Below, piece by piece: positions 16,059 to 24,326 of a stretch of 64,000 nt of DNA; within the stretch, counting starts at the first letter, position 1; each line of letters begins with the position of its first letter. The notes beneath the pieces are model-generated. The model saw nothing but the letters and a program-made list of their open reading frames with translations, was not told the origin of the DNA and did no database searches. The stretch is from Janthinobacterium agaricidamnosum NBRC 102515 = DSM 9628. Lineage in GTDB: Bacteria > Pseudomonadota > Gammaproteobacteria > Burkholderiales > Burkholderiaceae_D. The position numbers and the translations under genes were made by a program. Location of the stretch: assembly GCF_000723165.1 (NCBI RefSeq), contig NZ_HG322949.1, positions 2,834,455 to 2,898,454 on the forward strand. The letters run 5' to 3'.

Positions 16059-17639
16059 TTATTGCACCGGCTGGTAGCGGGTATCGATCACCTTGCCATG
16101 CGCATCAAACAGGATGGCCCAGTCCAGCACGCCATGTTCATGCTGGGCACGGTAGACATCCCAGCCGTTGGTATTGATGCCTTGAAATTGGGTCGACAAT
16201 ACCGGGCCGTATGGCGCCATCGATTTGCGCAGCTCCGGCAGATGCCGTTCCAGCAATTCGGCAAATTGCGGCGTCATGTCGTCTGGATAGAAACGTCCCT
16301 GGAACGCCACCTCTATGCTGCGCCGCAAGACCGGCTCGCCGCCCTCGGTGGCTTTTTTCCCGGTCACCCGCTCGGCGACGCGCTGGTAGACTTGCTGCAT
16401 CGCCTCACCGCTGATACGCGTGGCGACCCGGTCGTCATCGCCCAGGCGTATCGTCAACGACGTGGTTTGCCCATTGGCGTCCTTTTTAAAGCGCACTTGC
16501 AGCGGCGCCTGGTAGCTGATGAAGGCATTGTCCCCCATCGGCTGCAGCAGCACCGGCTTTTGCCCGCTCACCAGCAGCGACAACTGTTCATCCTTGCGGG
16601 TGACGATGGCGGCTTGCATGTCGTTCAACTGATAATCGCCGGCAAAAGTATCGAGCATGCCTTCAGGAAGCAATACCGCCATGCGCGGGATCATCTTGGG
16701 CACGAACTCCTCCTGCGCAAAAGCTGGCGGACTGATTTGCGCCACCATCGCGCACATGCCGACCGCCAGCAGCGCGCACAGCGGCGTGCTGAAACCGCGG
16801 CGCTTGCGCCGTCCCATCAGGCGGATCCGCTGTTCCAGCGCAGAACCGGATTCGGCCATGCCGGTAGCACCGGCCAGCATGCCGGAGCGGCGCTGCGCCA
16901 CATCGAGCAAGGCCAGGCCATATTGCTGCAGATCGTGGCCTGCCTTCAGCACACGGGCGTCGCAATCGACTTCGATCGCCAGCCGCAGGCGCCGCAGCAA
17001 CCACCACAACGGCAGATTCCACGGCATCAGCACCACGGCCAGCAAGGCCAGCATCAGCAATTGCGGATCGCGCGCATCGAGGTGGGATTGCTCATGGGCC
17101 AGCACCAGCCGCTGCTGTTCAGGCGGCGCCGACATCAGCCATACCGGCAGCACGATACGCGGCTGGAAAAAGCCGATCGCCGCCGGTCCGGCCGCGGGGC
17201 TGAGCAACACATCGGTGCCTTGCACGGTGTTGCGCTGCCAGCCGCGACGCTGCCACGCCAGCAGCAGCGCGGCGCCGCCGAACACCAGCAAGGTCGCCGT
17301 CGACAGCCCGATCCAGACGGTTTTAAGCGCCTGGTCGCTGACATAAGCGCCATCAGCGCCTTGCCGCAACGACAGCCAGCCATCCTGCGCCGGTAGCGCG
17401 CCAATGTACGGGGCTGCGTGTGCGGCGTCCACGTTGCTAACAGGCAGAGTCGCACCATAATCGCGCGGCGCATGGAACAACACCGGACCGGCGGCCGGTA
17501 CAATCAGCGCGGCGGCGATCGCCAGCGCCCAGGCCCAGCGTCCGGGGATGCGCCAGGCGCGGGCCGCGGATTCAAACGCCAGTGCGGCGCCGCAAAACAG
17601 CAGCGTCACGCTGAGTGTATAAGTCATCCAGGCCATCAT
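16059..17639 (-). CDS. BlaR1/MecR1-like M56 membrane metallopeptidase
   Basis: The product is 526 residues with four N-terminal transmembrane helices. The zinc motif LAHEQSHLDARDP is near residue 182 (HExxH) on the cytosolic side, in front of another helix (LLMLALLAVVLMPWNLPLWW). The C-terminal ~270 residues, periplasmic after a helix at about 275-295, are not the penicillin-binding domain of BlaR1. The segment LDTFAGDYQLNDMQAAIVTR...SLLVSGQKPVLLQPMGDNAFISY looks like a small beta-barrel of the DUF3471/lipocalin kind. It probably senses a signal and triggers cleavage of the repressor encoded just before it. The gene pair overlaps by four bases. Confidence 0.8.
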   Translation of the reverse strand: MMAWMTYTLSVTLLFCGAALAFESAARAWRIPGRWAWALAIAAALIVPAAGPVLFHAPRDYGATLPVSNVDAAHAAPYIGALPAQDGWLSLRQGADGAYVSDQALKTVWIGLSTATLLVFGGAALLLAWQRRGWQRNTVQGTDVLLSPAAGPAAIGFFQPRIVLPVWLMSAPPEQQRLVLAHEQSHLDARDPQLLMLALLAVVLMPWNLPLWWLLRRLRLAIEVDCDARVLKAGHDLQQYGLALLDVAQRRSGMLAGATGMAESGSALEQRIRLMGRRKRRGFSTPLCALLAVGMCAMVAQISPPAFAQEEFVPKMIPRMAVLLPEGMLDTFAGDYQLNDMQAAIVTRKDEQLSLLVSGQKPVLLQPMGDNAFISYQAPLQVRFKKDANGQTTSLTIRLGDDDRVATRISGEAMQQVYQRVAERVTGKKATEGGEPVLRRSIEVAFQGRFYPDDMTPQFAELLERHLPELRKSMAPYGPVLSTQFQGINTNGWDVYRAQHEHGVLDWAILFDAHGKVIDTRYQPVQ

Positions 17640-18013
17640 GATTTTTGCTCCTTGCCACTTTGTTCGGCGAGCAAGGCGCGCATGCGCTCCAATTGCTCGG
17701 CACTCAGGTTCTGGTCCGACACCAGATGGGTGAACAGCAATTCCGCCGAGCCCTTGAACAGCTTGCCGGTCAGGTGGCGCAAAGCGCTCTTGCGCGCGGT
17801 CACCGGTTCGATGGCCGCGTGGTAACGGTGGCCGCGTCCCTCTTCGACATGCGCCACATGGCCCTTGGTTTCCAGCGTGCGCAATACCGTCAGCACCGTC
17901 GTATAGGCCAGCGGCACATCCAGCCTGGCTTGCACTTCGGCGACTACCGACGGACCGTTATCCCACAAGATTTGCATGACATCCGACTCGCGGTCGGTAA
18001 ATGAAATATCCAT
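17636..18013 (-). CDS. BlaI/MecI/CopY-family transcriptional repressor
   Basis: The product is 125 residues. It has the penicillinase-repressor winged helix: TDRESDVMQILWDNGPSVVAEVQARL, then PLAYTTVLTVLRTLETKGHVAHVEEGRGHRYHA, the recognition helix and wing. A dimerisation tail follows (LTGKLFKGSAELLFTHLVSDQNLSAEQLERMRALL). In this family the repressor is inactivated by the partner M56 protease. Two palindromic operators stand directly upstream (18020-18045 and 18067-18086), as expected for autoregulation. No beta-lactamase gene is adjacent, so the regulon lies elsewhere or is the pair itself. Confidence 0.85.
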   Translation of the reverse strand: MDISFTDRESDVMQILWDNGPSVVAEVQARLDVPLAYTTVLTVLRTLETKGHVAHVEEGRGHRYHAAIEPVTARKSALRHLTGKLFKGSAELLFTHLVSDQNLSAEQLERMRALLAEQSGKEQKS

Positions 18014-18019
18014 GATTCC

Positions 18020-18045
18020 CTATCTACTAAAAGTTTAGTAGATAG
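18020..18045. promoter_or_regulatory. BlaI-type operator 1
   Basis: A perfect inverted repeat with arms CTATCTACTAA and TTAGTAGATAG around AAGT, seven bases upstream of the repressor ATG. The inner core ACTAA-N4-TTAGT is shared with operator 2. Confidence 0.75.
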
Positions 18046-18066
18046 TATCCGCAGAAAATACCGTCG

Positions 18067-18086
18067 TCAACTAATACTTTAGTTGA
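18067..18086. promoter_or_regulatory. BlaI-type operator 2
   Basis: A perfect inverted repeat TCAACTAA-TACT-TTAGTTGA, centred about 44 bases from operator 1 (four helical turns) and with the same ACTAA-N4-TTAGT core. Paired sites at such a distance fit cooperative repression of the blaI-M56 promoter. Confidence 0.7.
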
Positions 18087-18156
18087 TTATTTTTTGCCGA
18101 TTGCGGCAGCTTGATAGTGTTGCGCTATCTCAATCGTTAGAAAAAACAACTACCAA

Positions 18157-18181
18157 TTGAGAATGAGAATGGTTATTATTT
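18157..18181 (+). promoter_or_regulatory. Possible Fur box upstream of the DUF2061 gene
   Basis: TTGAGAATGAGAATGG followed by TTATTATTT resembles the repeated NATAAT/GAGAAT hexamers recognised by Fur. About two thirds of the 19-base consensus positions match. It lies ~40 bases before the DUF2061 ATG. The match is weaker than the site at 38834. Confidence 0.35.
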
Positions 18182-18220
18182 ACAGAAATGAGGCTTCACC
18201 ACAGTTCAAAGGACATCATC

Positions 18221-18637
18221 ATGGTCAAGGCAGCAAAAGCACTCAGCCAGGTCATCACCCATACTGCGATCGCATTCGGCCTCACCTATTCGCTGACCGG
18301 CTCGGTGGCGCTGGGCGGGCTGGCCGCGATCATCGAGCCGGTGCTGAATGTGGCCTTGCTGCCGTGGCACGAAAAAGCGTGGCACGCGTTGCGCCACCGC
18401 TGGCATGAGCGCAAGATCGGCCTGGCGCTGGTGGCGGCCGAGAAAGTCAGCCAGACCGGCATGCATATGAGCGTGGCCTTCGTGGTGATGTACTGGGCTA
18501 CCGGTTCGATGGCATTCGGCGGCTTGATCGCGGTGCTGGAACCGGTGTGCAATGTGATCTTGCTGCCCGTGCATGACCGCTGGTGGGACCAGATGATAGC
18601 CCGGCGGGCGGCGCGCAATAACGCCCTGCCCATCTAA
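18221..18637 (+). CDS. DUF2061 membrane protein (duplicated domain)
   Basis: The product is 138 residues from the ATG at 18221 (MVKAAKALSQVITH). Two tandem repeats of one ~60-residue unit can be seen: THTAIAFGLTYSLTGSVALGG..EPVLNVALLPWHEKAWH and GMHMSVAFVVMYWATGSMAFGG..EPVCNVILLPVHDRWWD. Each has two transmembrane helices, a conserved EPxxN and a His near the end. DUF2061 proteins are small inner-membrane proteins of unknown function. A Fur-like site upstream would tie it to iron, but this is tentative. Confidence 0.75.
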   Translation: MVKAAKALSQVITHTAIAFGLTYSLTGSVALGGLAAIIEPVLNVALLPWHEKAWHALRHRWHERKIGLALVAAEKVSQTGMHMSVAFVVMYWATGSMAFGGLIAVLEPVCNVILLPVHDRWWDQMIARRAARNNALPI

Positions 18638-18710
18638 GTTACTGATTTAGAACACCTAACAAAACCTGCTGCGCGTCGGTATAGGCGGCCTGCGATGCTC
18701 ACCGTACTAA

Positions 18711-18869
18711 GAGCCTATCCCAGTAGATGAATACGCCCTCTTCTGGCGCTCCTCAGGAACGGGGACTGCGTTGATCGTCGTCGCGTGGCCCGCCACGCTT
18801 CCTCCTCACGCCTGGTCCGCGCTCCTGATGCGCGGCCAGAACAAGACGCTCACTACTGGGATAGCCTCT
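18711..18869 (+). repeat. ~160-bp inverted-repeat element, copy 1 (MITE-like)
   Basis: The element begins GAGCCTATCCCAGTAG and ends CTACTGGGATAGCCTC, nearly exact inverted ends. Inside is a strong hairpin GCGTGGC-CC-GCCACGC. A copy about 94% identical by eye lies inverted at 49674-49832. It carries no gene. Its right end abuts or overlaps the TAG stop codon of the N-acetyltransferase gene. Confidence 0.75.
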
Positions 18870-19698
18870 AAAACGACAGCGTAATCACCCGCTCCAGGAT
18901 ATTGCGCAACTGCGGATGCTGCGGCATGCGGATGCCGAATTCGTTTTGCAGCAAATCGATGACGACATCGACTTCGGTAAATTGCCAGCGCTCGCTTTTG
19001 GCGCCGATGCGGTGGATCGCATAACTGCCGTTGTTCAAGGTGCGGCGCAGGCCGGCGCCGGTGCGCGCCACCACCAGCTGGCCGAGGAATGGCGAGTTCT
19101 GGTGGGTCGACACATACCAGTTGCCCACTTCATAATCGATCGGGCCCTGGGTTTGCAAGTCGAACACATACAGCGCCCGCCAATCGCCGGCCACCTGGGC
19201 GCGCAAGGTATAACTGCCGTCATGCAAGGTCAAGCGGTAGGGCTCATGGCCGGTCGGCTGTTCATCCTCGGTATCGAGCAGCAGCGGGCTGGTCGGCACC
19301 ATACCGCCGAAACCGACGTCGACGATGTAGCGCACGCCGTTCAGCGTGACCAGGATCAGCATATGGGTACGCGCCTTGTGCTCGTCTTCCGAACCGCCCA
19401 TCACAACACTGCCGGTGATGCCGCGCGCGTCAAATCCCAATTGCAGCAGCAAGGCCAGGAACAGATTATTCAATTCGTAGCAATAACCGCCGCGCCCCGC
19501 GTGCAAGATCTTGTGTTCCAGCGACGGCAGATCGATCGGCACTTCATCGTGCAACATCGTCGACAGCGTCTCGAACGGAAAAGCGACGGTATGCCGCGGC
19601 TGCAAGTGGCGCAGCGTTTCCAGCGTCGGCGCTGGCGGCCTGTCGTAGCCGAGCCGCTGGAGATAAAGGGAAAAGTTACTTGCTTGCAGCTTGGTCAT
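18868..19698 (-). CDS. nat: Arylamine N-acetyltransferase
   Basis: The 276-residue product is the normal length for the family. It transfers acetyl from acetyl-CoA to arylamines and hydrazines through a Cys-His-Asp triad: Cys in GRGGYCYELNNLF (about residue 70), His in KARTHMLILV (about 109), Asp in YIVDVGFGGM (about 126). The N-terminal TVAFPFETLSTML is also diagnostic. The stop codon lies within the end of a ~160-base inverted-repeat element, so the last residue or stop may come from the insertion. It is a lone gene on its strand. Confidence 0.88.
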   Translation of the reverse strand: MTKLQASNFSLYLQRLGYDRPPAPTLETLRHLQPRHTVAFPFETLSTMLHDEVPIDLPSLEHKILHAGRGGYCYELNNLFLALLLQLGFDARGITGSVVMGGSEDEHKARTHMLILVTLNGVRYIVDVGFGGMVPTSPLLLDTEDEQPTGHEPYRLTLHDGSYTLRAQVAGDWRALYVFDLQTQGPIDYEVGNWYVSTHQNSPFLGQLVVARTGAGLRRTLNNGSYAIHRIGAKSERWQFTEVDVVIDLLQNEFGIRMPQHPQLRNILERVITLSF

Positions 19699-19736
19699 TA
19701 TTGCTTATTGATTAATTTAATCGAAAATGATGCTGA

Positions 19737-20174
19737 TTATAATATTGCAGCCTCGGTATGACAGGCGCAATCGTGATTGCCGGCCGCTTCCGACAGGTTT
19801 TGCAGGATCGCGCACTCTTGCGACGGCTTCGGCTGGTCGCACTGGTGGCGCAAGGTGGTCAATTGCAACTGCAGCGTTTGCAAGGTTTCCATCTGCGCCT
19901 GGATGCGTTCAATATGGTGGTCGAGCAATTCATTGACGCTTTGGCAGCCATCGGCCGGATTATTCTTAAACTCCAGCAAGGCGCGGATATCGCTCAAGCC
20001 GATCTGCAGCGAGCGGCAATGGCGGATGAATTGCAGCCGCTCCTGGTGTTCTTCGCGGTACTCGCGGTAACCGGCGCTGCTGCGCGCCGGCTCTTGCAGC
20101 AAGCCGGCTTTTTCGTAATAACGTACAGTTTCGACATCGCAAGCCGTTCTTTTGGCCAATTCGCCGATACGCAT
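19737..20174 (-). CDS. cadR: CadR/PbrR-type MerR regulator (Cd/Pb/Zn responsive)
   Basis: The product is 145 residues from the second ATG (MRIGELAKRTACDVETVRYYEKAGLL); the frame has one more Met before it. It has the MerR winged helix-turn-helix, then a dimerisation coil. Cys77 (PADGCQSV), Cys112 (RHQCDQP) and Cys121 (QECAI) match the metal ligands of CadR/PbrR, and a CACHTE tail resembles the second CadR site. It is divergent from the cadA-like ATPase and shares the overlong-spacer promoter at 20194-20224. Confidence 0.87.
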   Translation of the reverse strand: MRIGELAKRTACDVETVRYYEKAGLLQEPARSSAGYREYREEHQERLQFIRHCRSLQIGLSDIRALLEFKNNPADGCQSVNELLDHHIERIQAQMETLQTLQLQLTTLRHQCDQPKPSQECAILQNLSEAAGNHDCACHTEAAIL

Positions 20175-20193
20175 CATTTCCTCCAGATATCAC

Positions 20194-20224
20194 TTGACCC
20201 TGTAGCGGCTACAGGGTTTCTAAT
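20194..20224 (+). promoter_or_regulatory. MerR-type cadA promoter with CadR operator
   Basis: A -35 element TTGACC (20194-20199) and a -10 element TCTAAT (20219-20224) are separated by 19 bases, the overlong spacing typical of MerR-controlled promoters. Between them is a perfect palindrome with arms ACCCTGTAGC and GCTACAGGGT around one G (20197-20217), the CadR/PbrR operator form. It drives the ATPase start at 20258. Confidence 0.85.
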
Positions 20225-20257
20225 GGAAGCATACACCATCCAGTAAAGGTCGTTGCG

Positions 20258-22501
20258 ATGCCACATGACTCCCACCCCTCCCACGGCTCTGGCCACTCTC
20301 ACGATAGCTGCTGCTCCCACTCGCATGCGAAGCTCGACATCCAGCCGGCGCCGCTGAAAACCAGCGGCCCGGTGGCGGGCGCGCGGACCACCAAATACCG
20401 CATCCCGAACATGGATTGCCCGACCGAGGAACGCCTGATACGTAACAAGCTCGACGGCATGGCCGGCGTGGTCGGCCTCGATTTCAACCTGATGAACCGG
20501 GTACTGGACGTGCATCACCACCTGGACGACACCTCCGCCCTGATCGCCGCGTTGAAAGCCATCGGCATGCAAGCCGTGCCGGTCGATAGGTCGGCGCCGG
20601 TCTCGGCCGCAACGGAACAGCACGGCTTGAGCGGCGCGCAAAAGTCGCTGCTGGCCGTGTCCGGCCTGACGGCCGCCGCCGCCGAAGTGCTGGCATGGAC
20701 CAGCCACACCGATCACTCGCCGCTGGTCATCGTGCTGGCCTTGATCTCGATCGCCAGCGGCGGCTTGCCGACCCTCAAAAAAGGCTGGATCGCGCTTAAA
20801 AGTTTTACGCTGAATATCAATTTCCTGATGTGCCTGGCGGTATTCGGCGCGCTCGCCATCGGCCAGTGGCCGGAAGCGGCGATGGTGATTTTCCTGTTCG
20901 CCATCGCCGAATTGATCGAGGGACTGTCGCTGGACCGCGCCCGCAACGCCGTGCACGGCTTGATGCAACTGGCGCCGGACGTCGCCACCGTATCCGGCAG
21001 CGCAGGCGCATGGTCCGAAGTGCCGGTGGCATCGGTCAAGATCGGCGACTTGATGCGCATCAAGCCGGGCGAACGCATCGCCCTCGACGGTGTGGTCGCA
21101 TCGGGCGTATCGTCGGTCAACCAGGCCCCGATCACCGGCGAAAGCATGCCGGTCGATAAGCGCAGCGGCGACACGGTGTATGCCGGCACCATCAACCAGC
21201 GCGGCTTGCTGGAAGTCACCGTCTCGGCCAACAGCGGCGACAGCACGCTGGCGAAAATCGTCCGCGTGATCGAGGAAACCCAGGGCAAACAAGCGCCGAC
21301 GCAGCGTTTTGTCGACAGTTTCGCCCGTTATTACACACCGGCCGTGGTGCTGTGCGCGGTGCTGGTGGCCATCTTGCCGCCGCTGCTGTCCGGCGCGCCG
21401 CTGATGGCCTGGGTCTACAAGGCGCTGGTGATGCTGGTGATCGCCTGTCCTTGCGCGCTGGTCATTTCGACGCCGGTCACGGTGGTCAGCGGCCTGACCG
21501 CCGCCGCGCGGCGCGGCATTCTCGTGAAAGGCGGGCAATTCCTGGAAACCGGCCACCGCCTGAAAGCGATCGCGCTCGACAAGACCGGCACGCTGACGCT
21601 GGGCCGGCCCAGCGTCACCGACGTGTTGCCGTTCAACCATGGCAGCCGCGACGCCTTGCTGTTGCTGGCGGCCAGCCTGGATAGCCATTCCGACCATCCG
21701 CTGGCGCACGCCATCGTCAAGGCCGGTCCGGCAAGCGGCCTGCTCAAAACTGTCATGCAATTCCAGGCATTGCCGGGACGCGGCGTGCAAGGCGATATCG
21801 ACGGCGTCACGCATTATTTGGGCAACCAGCGCCTGATGAGCGAACTGGGCCTGGTGACGCCGCAACTGGAAGCGATGGTCAACGACTTGCAAGCCAAGGC
21901 GTACACGGCGATGGTACTGGCCACCAAGGAAGCGGCGCTGGGCCTGATCGCGGTGGCCGACGTGGTGCGCCCCAAGGCGGCCGACGCGATCCGGCGCTTG
22001 AACGCCTTGGGCGTGACCACCGTGATGCTGACCGGCGATAATCACTTGACGGCGCAGCGCATCGGCGGCGAAGTCGGTATCAGCCTGGTCAAGTCGGAGT
22101 TATTGCCAGAACAAAAACTGTCGGAAATCCAGGAATTACAAGCGCAATTCGGCGCGGTCGGCATGCTGGGCGACGGTATCAACGACGCGCCTGCGCTGGC
22201 CCAGTCGGACATCGGTTTTGCGATGGGCGCGGCCGGCAGCGACACGGCGATTGAAACGGCCGACGTGGCGCTGATGGATGACGAACTCGGCAAGCTGCCC
22301 GAATTCATCATGCTGAGCCGGCGCACGCGCAGCATCCTGCTGCAAAACATCAGCTTTGCGATCGGCATCAAGGCGGTCTTCTTTGCGCTGGCGCTGGCCG
22401 GCCTGGCGACGCTGTGGATGGCGGTGTTCGCCGACGTCGGCGCCAGCCTGATCGTGGTGGCGAACGGCTTGCGCCTGCTGCGCGGCAATCGTTACGCTTA
22501 A
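20258..22501 (+). CDS. cadA: Cd/Zn/Pb-exporting P1B-type ATPase
   Basis: The 747-residue product is an inner-membrane soft-metal efflux ATPase. A His/Cys-rich N-terminus (HDSCCSHSHAK) is followed by a heavy-metal-associated domain whose metal loop is NMDCPTEE, with Cys and Glu instead of CxxC, as in many Cd/Zn/Pb pumps. The TGES actuator motif (PITGESMPVDK), the CPC transport site (VIACPCALVIS), the phosphorylation site DKTGTLT, the HP motif (SDHPLAHAIV) and the hinge GDGINDAPALAQ are all present. It is transcribed from the CadR-controlled promoter divergent from cadR, so it should be induced by Cd, Pb or Zn. Confidence 0.92.
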   Translation: MPHDSHPSHGSGHSHDSCCSHSHAKLDIQPAPLKTSGPVAGARTTKYRIPNMDCPTEERLIRNKLDGMAGVVGLDFNLMNRVLDVHHHLDDTSALIAALKAIGMQAVPVDRSAPVSAATEQHGLSGAQKSLLAVSGLTAAAAEVLAWTSHTDHSPLVIVLALISIASGGLPTLKKGWIALKSFTLNINFLMCLAVFGALAIGQWPEAAMVIFLFAIAELIEGLSLDRARNAVHGLMQLAPDVATVSGSAGAWSEVPVASVKIGDLMRIKPGERIALDGVVASGVSSVNQAPITGESMPVDKRSGDTVYAGTINQRGLLEVTVSANSGDSTLAKIVRVIEETQGKQAPTQRFVDSFARYYTPAVVLCAVLVAILPPLLSGAPLMAWVYKALVMLVIACPCALVISTPVTVVSGLTAAARRGILVKGGQFLETGHRLKAIALDKTGTLTLGRPSVTDVLPFNHGSRDALLLLAASLDSHSDHPLAHAIVKAGPASGLLKTVMQFQALPGRGVQGDIDGVTHYLGNQRLMSELGLVTPQLEAMVNDLQAKAYTAMVLATKEAALGLIAVADVVRPKAADAIRRLNALGVTTVMLTGDNHLTAQRIGGEVGISLVKSELLPEQKLSEIQELQAQFGAVGMLGDGINDAPALAQSDIGFAMGAAGSDTAIETADVALMDDELGKLPEFIMLSRRTRSILLQNISFAIGIKAVFFALALAGLATLWMAVFADVGASLIVVANGLRLLRGNRYA

Positions 22502-22517
22502 GCGGCAGCAAGCAAGC

Positions 22518-23057
22518 TTATGCGGGATCGCTTAATTCGCGCAGCATCACCACCGACACCGGCTGAAAACCCTTGCTTTTAAAGAAGCCCTGGGCCGGCA
22601 GGTTGTTGATGCCGCATTCCAGGAACAACCGGGCGATGCCGCGTTCGCGTAATTGCCCGGCGATCCATTCGACCAGCTGGCCGCCGGTGCCGCCGCCGCG
22701 CAATTGCGGCAGCAACACGATATCGTCCAGCGCGGCAAACGCCCGCGACGCCTTGCGGCGCGTATCGAGCGACACCATCGCCAGGCCGACTATATTGTTA
22801 TCGACCGTGGCGGTGGCCAGCAAGGCGTGCGGCTCGTCCGGCGACAAGGCGGCGCGCACTTCGGCGCGGATCGTGTCGGCCAGGTCGCTACGCCAGCGGC
22901 CCGGCGCATCAGCGCGCGGGCCTTGCAATTCGGAATGGGAAATATAGTCAGCGCTGACGTTGTCGAGATACATCTGGCTGAGTAGCTCTTCTAAGGCGGC
23001 ATCGTTGCACCACGCAAAAGTGGCGACCGGGGACTTCATGTGTTGCTGGCTCGTCAT
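22518..23057 (-). CDS. GNAT-family N-acetyltransferase
   Basis: The product is 179 residues. The acetyl-CoA binding region reads DIVLLPQLRGGGTGGQLVEWIAGQL (motif A, Q/RxxGxG/A variant). It is followed by RLFLECGINNLPAQGFFKSKGFQPVSVVM, the usual GNAT C-terminal strand-helix-strand. The N-terminal half (YLDNVSADYISHSELQGPRADAPGRW) is acceptor-side and does not identify a substrate. It converges on cadA with 16 bases between the ends. A downstream start at MKSP (residue 7) is also possible. Confidence 0.75.
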   Translation of the reverse strand: MTSQQHMKSPVATFAWCNDAALEELLSQMYLDNVSADYISHSELQGPRADAPGRWRSDLADTIRAEVRAALSPDEPHALLATATVDNNIVGLAMVSLDTRRKASRAFAALDDIVLLPQLRGGGTGGQLVEWIAGQLRERGIARLFLECGINNLPAQGFFKSKGFQPVSVVMLRELSDPA

Positions 23058-23137
23058 AATGAAACGTTAACAGTGGGTCGAAAACAGTGGGTCGAAGACG
23101 CAGTGTAGGTGCTTCAGGCAATCTCGTCAAAAAACGC

Positions 23138-24235
23138 TCATCCGGGCCGCTTGGGCCGCAGCAGGCTGCCGGCCGCATTGTCGTCGAAACGTCCCGCTTC
23201 CTCGATATAGCCATGCACCGTGCCGTCATGGCGCCAGCCGCCCTGGCGCTTGATGGACAGGAAATCGGCGCCGGCGCGGTGCGCGCTGGTGGCCATGCCG
23301 CGCCGCAAGCTGTGGCTGGATAAGTCCGGCACATAATCGAGCCCGGCCTGCTTGGCGCTATCCTCCAGCACTGTGTTGATGCTGCCCGCATGTAGCGCCC
23401 TGGCGCCGACCGCGCCCCATTTGCTGATGGTACGGAACAGCGGCCCGGATTGAATCCCGGCCGCCTCCAGCCAGGTGCGCAAGGCGGTCGCCGGGCAGCA
23501 CGCGCCGTCGCCATAGGGTATTGCCTTGACCACGCCCTCGCCCAGCTGATCGGTTTTCGAGCGTGGCAGCGTAATGACGATGCCTTCCGCTTGCCACGCG
23601 ATATGGGCCACTTCCAGCGTGGACAGCTCGCTGCGCCGGTACGCGCCGAAAAATCCCAGTTGCAGCAGCGCATTGTCGCGCCGCGCTTTCAGCGTATCCA
23701 GGCTGGCCAGATGGGCGGCGATGCGCTGCATATCTTCCAACGGCAAGGCCTTGGCCTTCTTTTTCGGCTTGCCGTGCAGGCGCTGAATGCCGGACATCGT
23801 TTTGCGCACCGTCGGCGTGGACGCCGGATCGCGAAATCCCTGATAGCTATGCCATTGCGACAAGGCGGTCAGGCGCAAGGCCAGCGTGCGCGGATTCAGC
23901 TCCTGCGCATAGGCCAGCAAATACCGGATTACCGTCGCCTCGGTGGCCGGCAACACGCCGCCCCACTGCTGGAAATGGTGGATCGCCGAGCGGTAGGCGC
24001 GGCGCGTGTTGTCCGACGTGGCGGCGGCCAGAAAAGCGCGCTGGCGTTGCGCCAATTCCGGGCTGAGTGTACTGGAAACGGCAGGTCCCAGCTGCCGCTG
24101 GGTGCCGGGGATGGGCTGGATCGGCTTATCTGGCATGGCGAAATCGCCCAAAACGGGCTGCTGTACTGGAAAACCGCCACGATACCACGGAAAAGCGGCG
24201 CATGGCTCACGATAATCAATCTTATCATGAGTCAT
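23138..24235 (-). CDS. Tyrosine recombinase/integrase
   Basis: The product is 365 residues from the ATG at 24233-24235 (MTHDKIDYREP); a Met at residue 34 (MPDKPIQPIPGT) is an alternative. It has an N-terminal SAM-like core-binding domain (LAAATSDNTRRAYRSAIHHFQQWGG) and a catalytic domain. The latter shows Arg in LGFFGAYRRSELSTLEVAHI, the box HSLRRGMATSAHRAG, a Trp/His-position residue (GGWRHDGTVHGYIEE) and the nucleophilic Tyr in HGYIEE. It resembles plasmid- or island-type integrases, not XerC/D. It is divergent from the KfrA-like gene, with AT-rich repeats between them. No phage genes or attC sites are nearby. Confidence 0.82.
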   Translation of the reverse strand: MTHDKIDYREPCAAFPWYRGGFPVQQPVLGDFAMPDKPIQPIPGTQRQLGPAVSSTLSPELAQRQRAFLAAATSDNTRRAYRSAIHHFQQWGGVLPATEATVIRYLLAYAQELNPRTLALRLTALSQWHSYQGFRDPASTPTVRKTMSGIQRLHGKPKKKAKALPLEDMQRIAAHLASLDTLKARRDNALLQLGFFGAYRRSELSTLEVAHIAWQAEGIVITLPRSKTDQLGEGVVKAIPYGDGACCPATALRTWLEAAGIQSGPLFRTISKWGAVGARALHAGSINTVLEDSAKQAGLDYVPDLSSHSLRRGMATSAHRAGADFLSIKRQGGWRHDGTVHGYIEEAGRFDDNAAGSLLRPKRPG

Positions 24236-24276
24236 TATTTTCAAAATAAATCAAAATTTATATCGTAATATTATCG

Positions 24277-24300
24277 TGTATTACGTATCATGTATTACGT
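24277..24300 (+). repeat. Short direct repeats in the recombinase/KfrA divergent promoter
   Basis: TGTATTACGT occurs at 24277-24286 and again at 24291-24300, a 14-base period, with partial copies around (CGTAATATTATCG before, TACGAAATTACAC after). The stretch 24236-24326 is much more AT-rich than its surroundings. It probably holds both promoters and a binding site for the KfrA-like protein. Confidence 0.5.
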
Positions 24301-24326
24301 TACGAAATTACACTGAAGGATAAATC

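Noticed and set aside
20174..22045. 623-codon open frame antisense to cadA
   Set aside because: Low-complexity Arg/Gln/His/Gly-rich translation typical of the complement of a GC-rich gene; the sense strand encodes a complete P-type ATPase.
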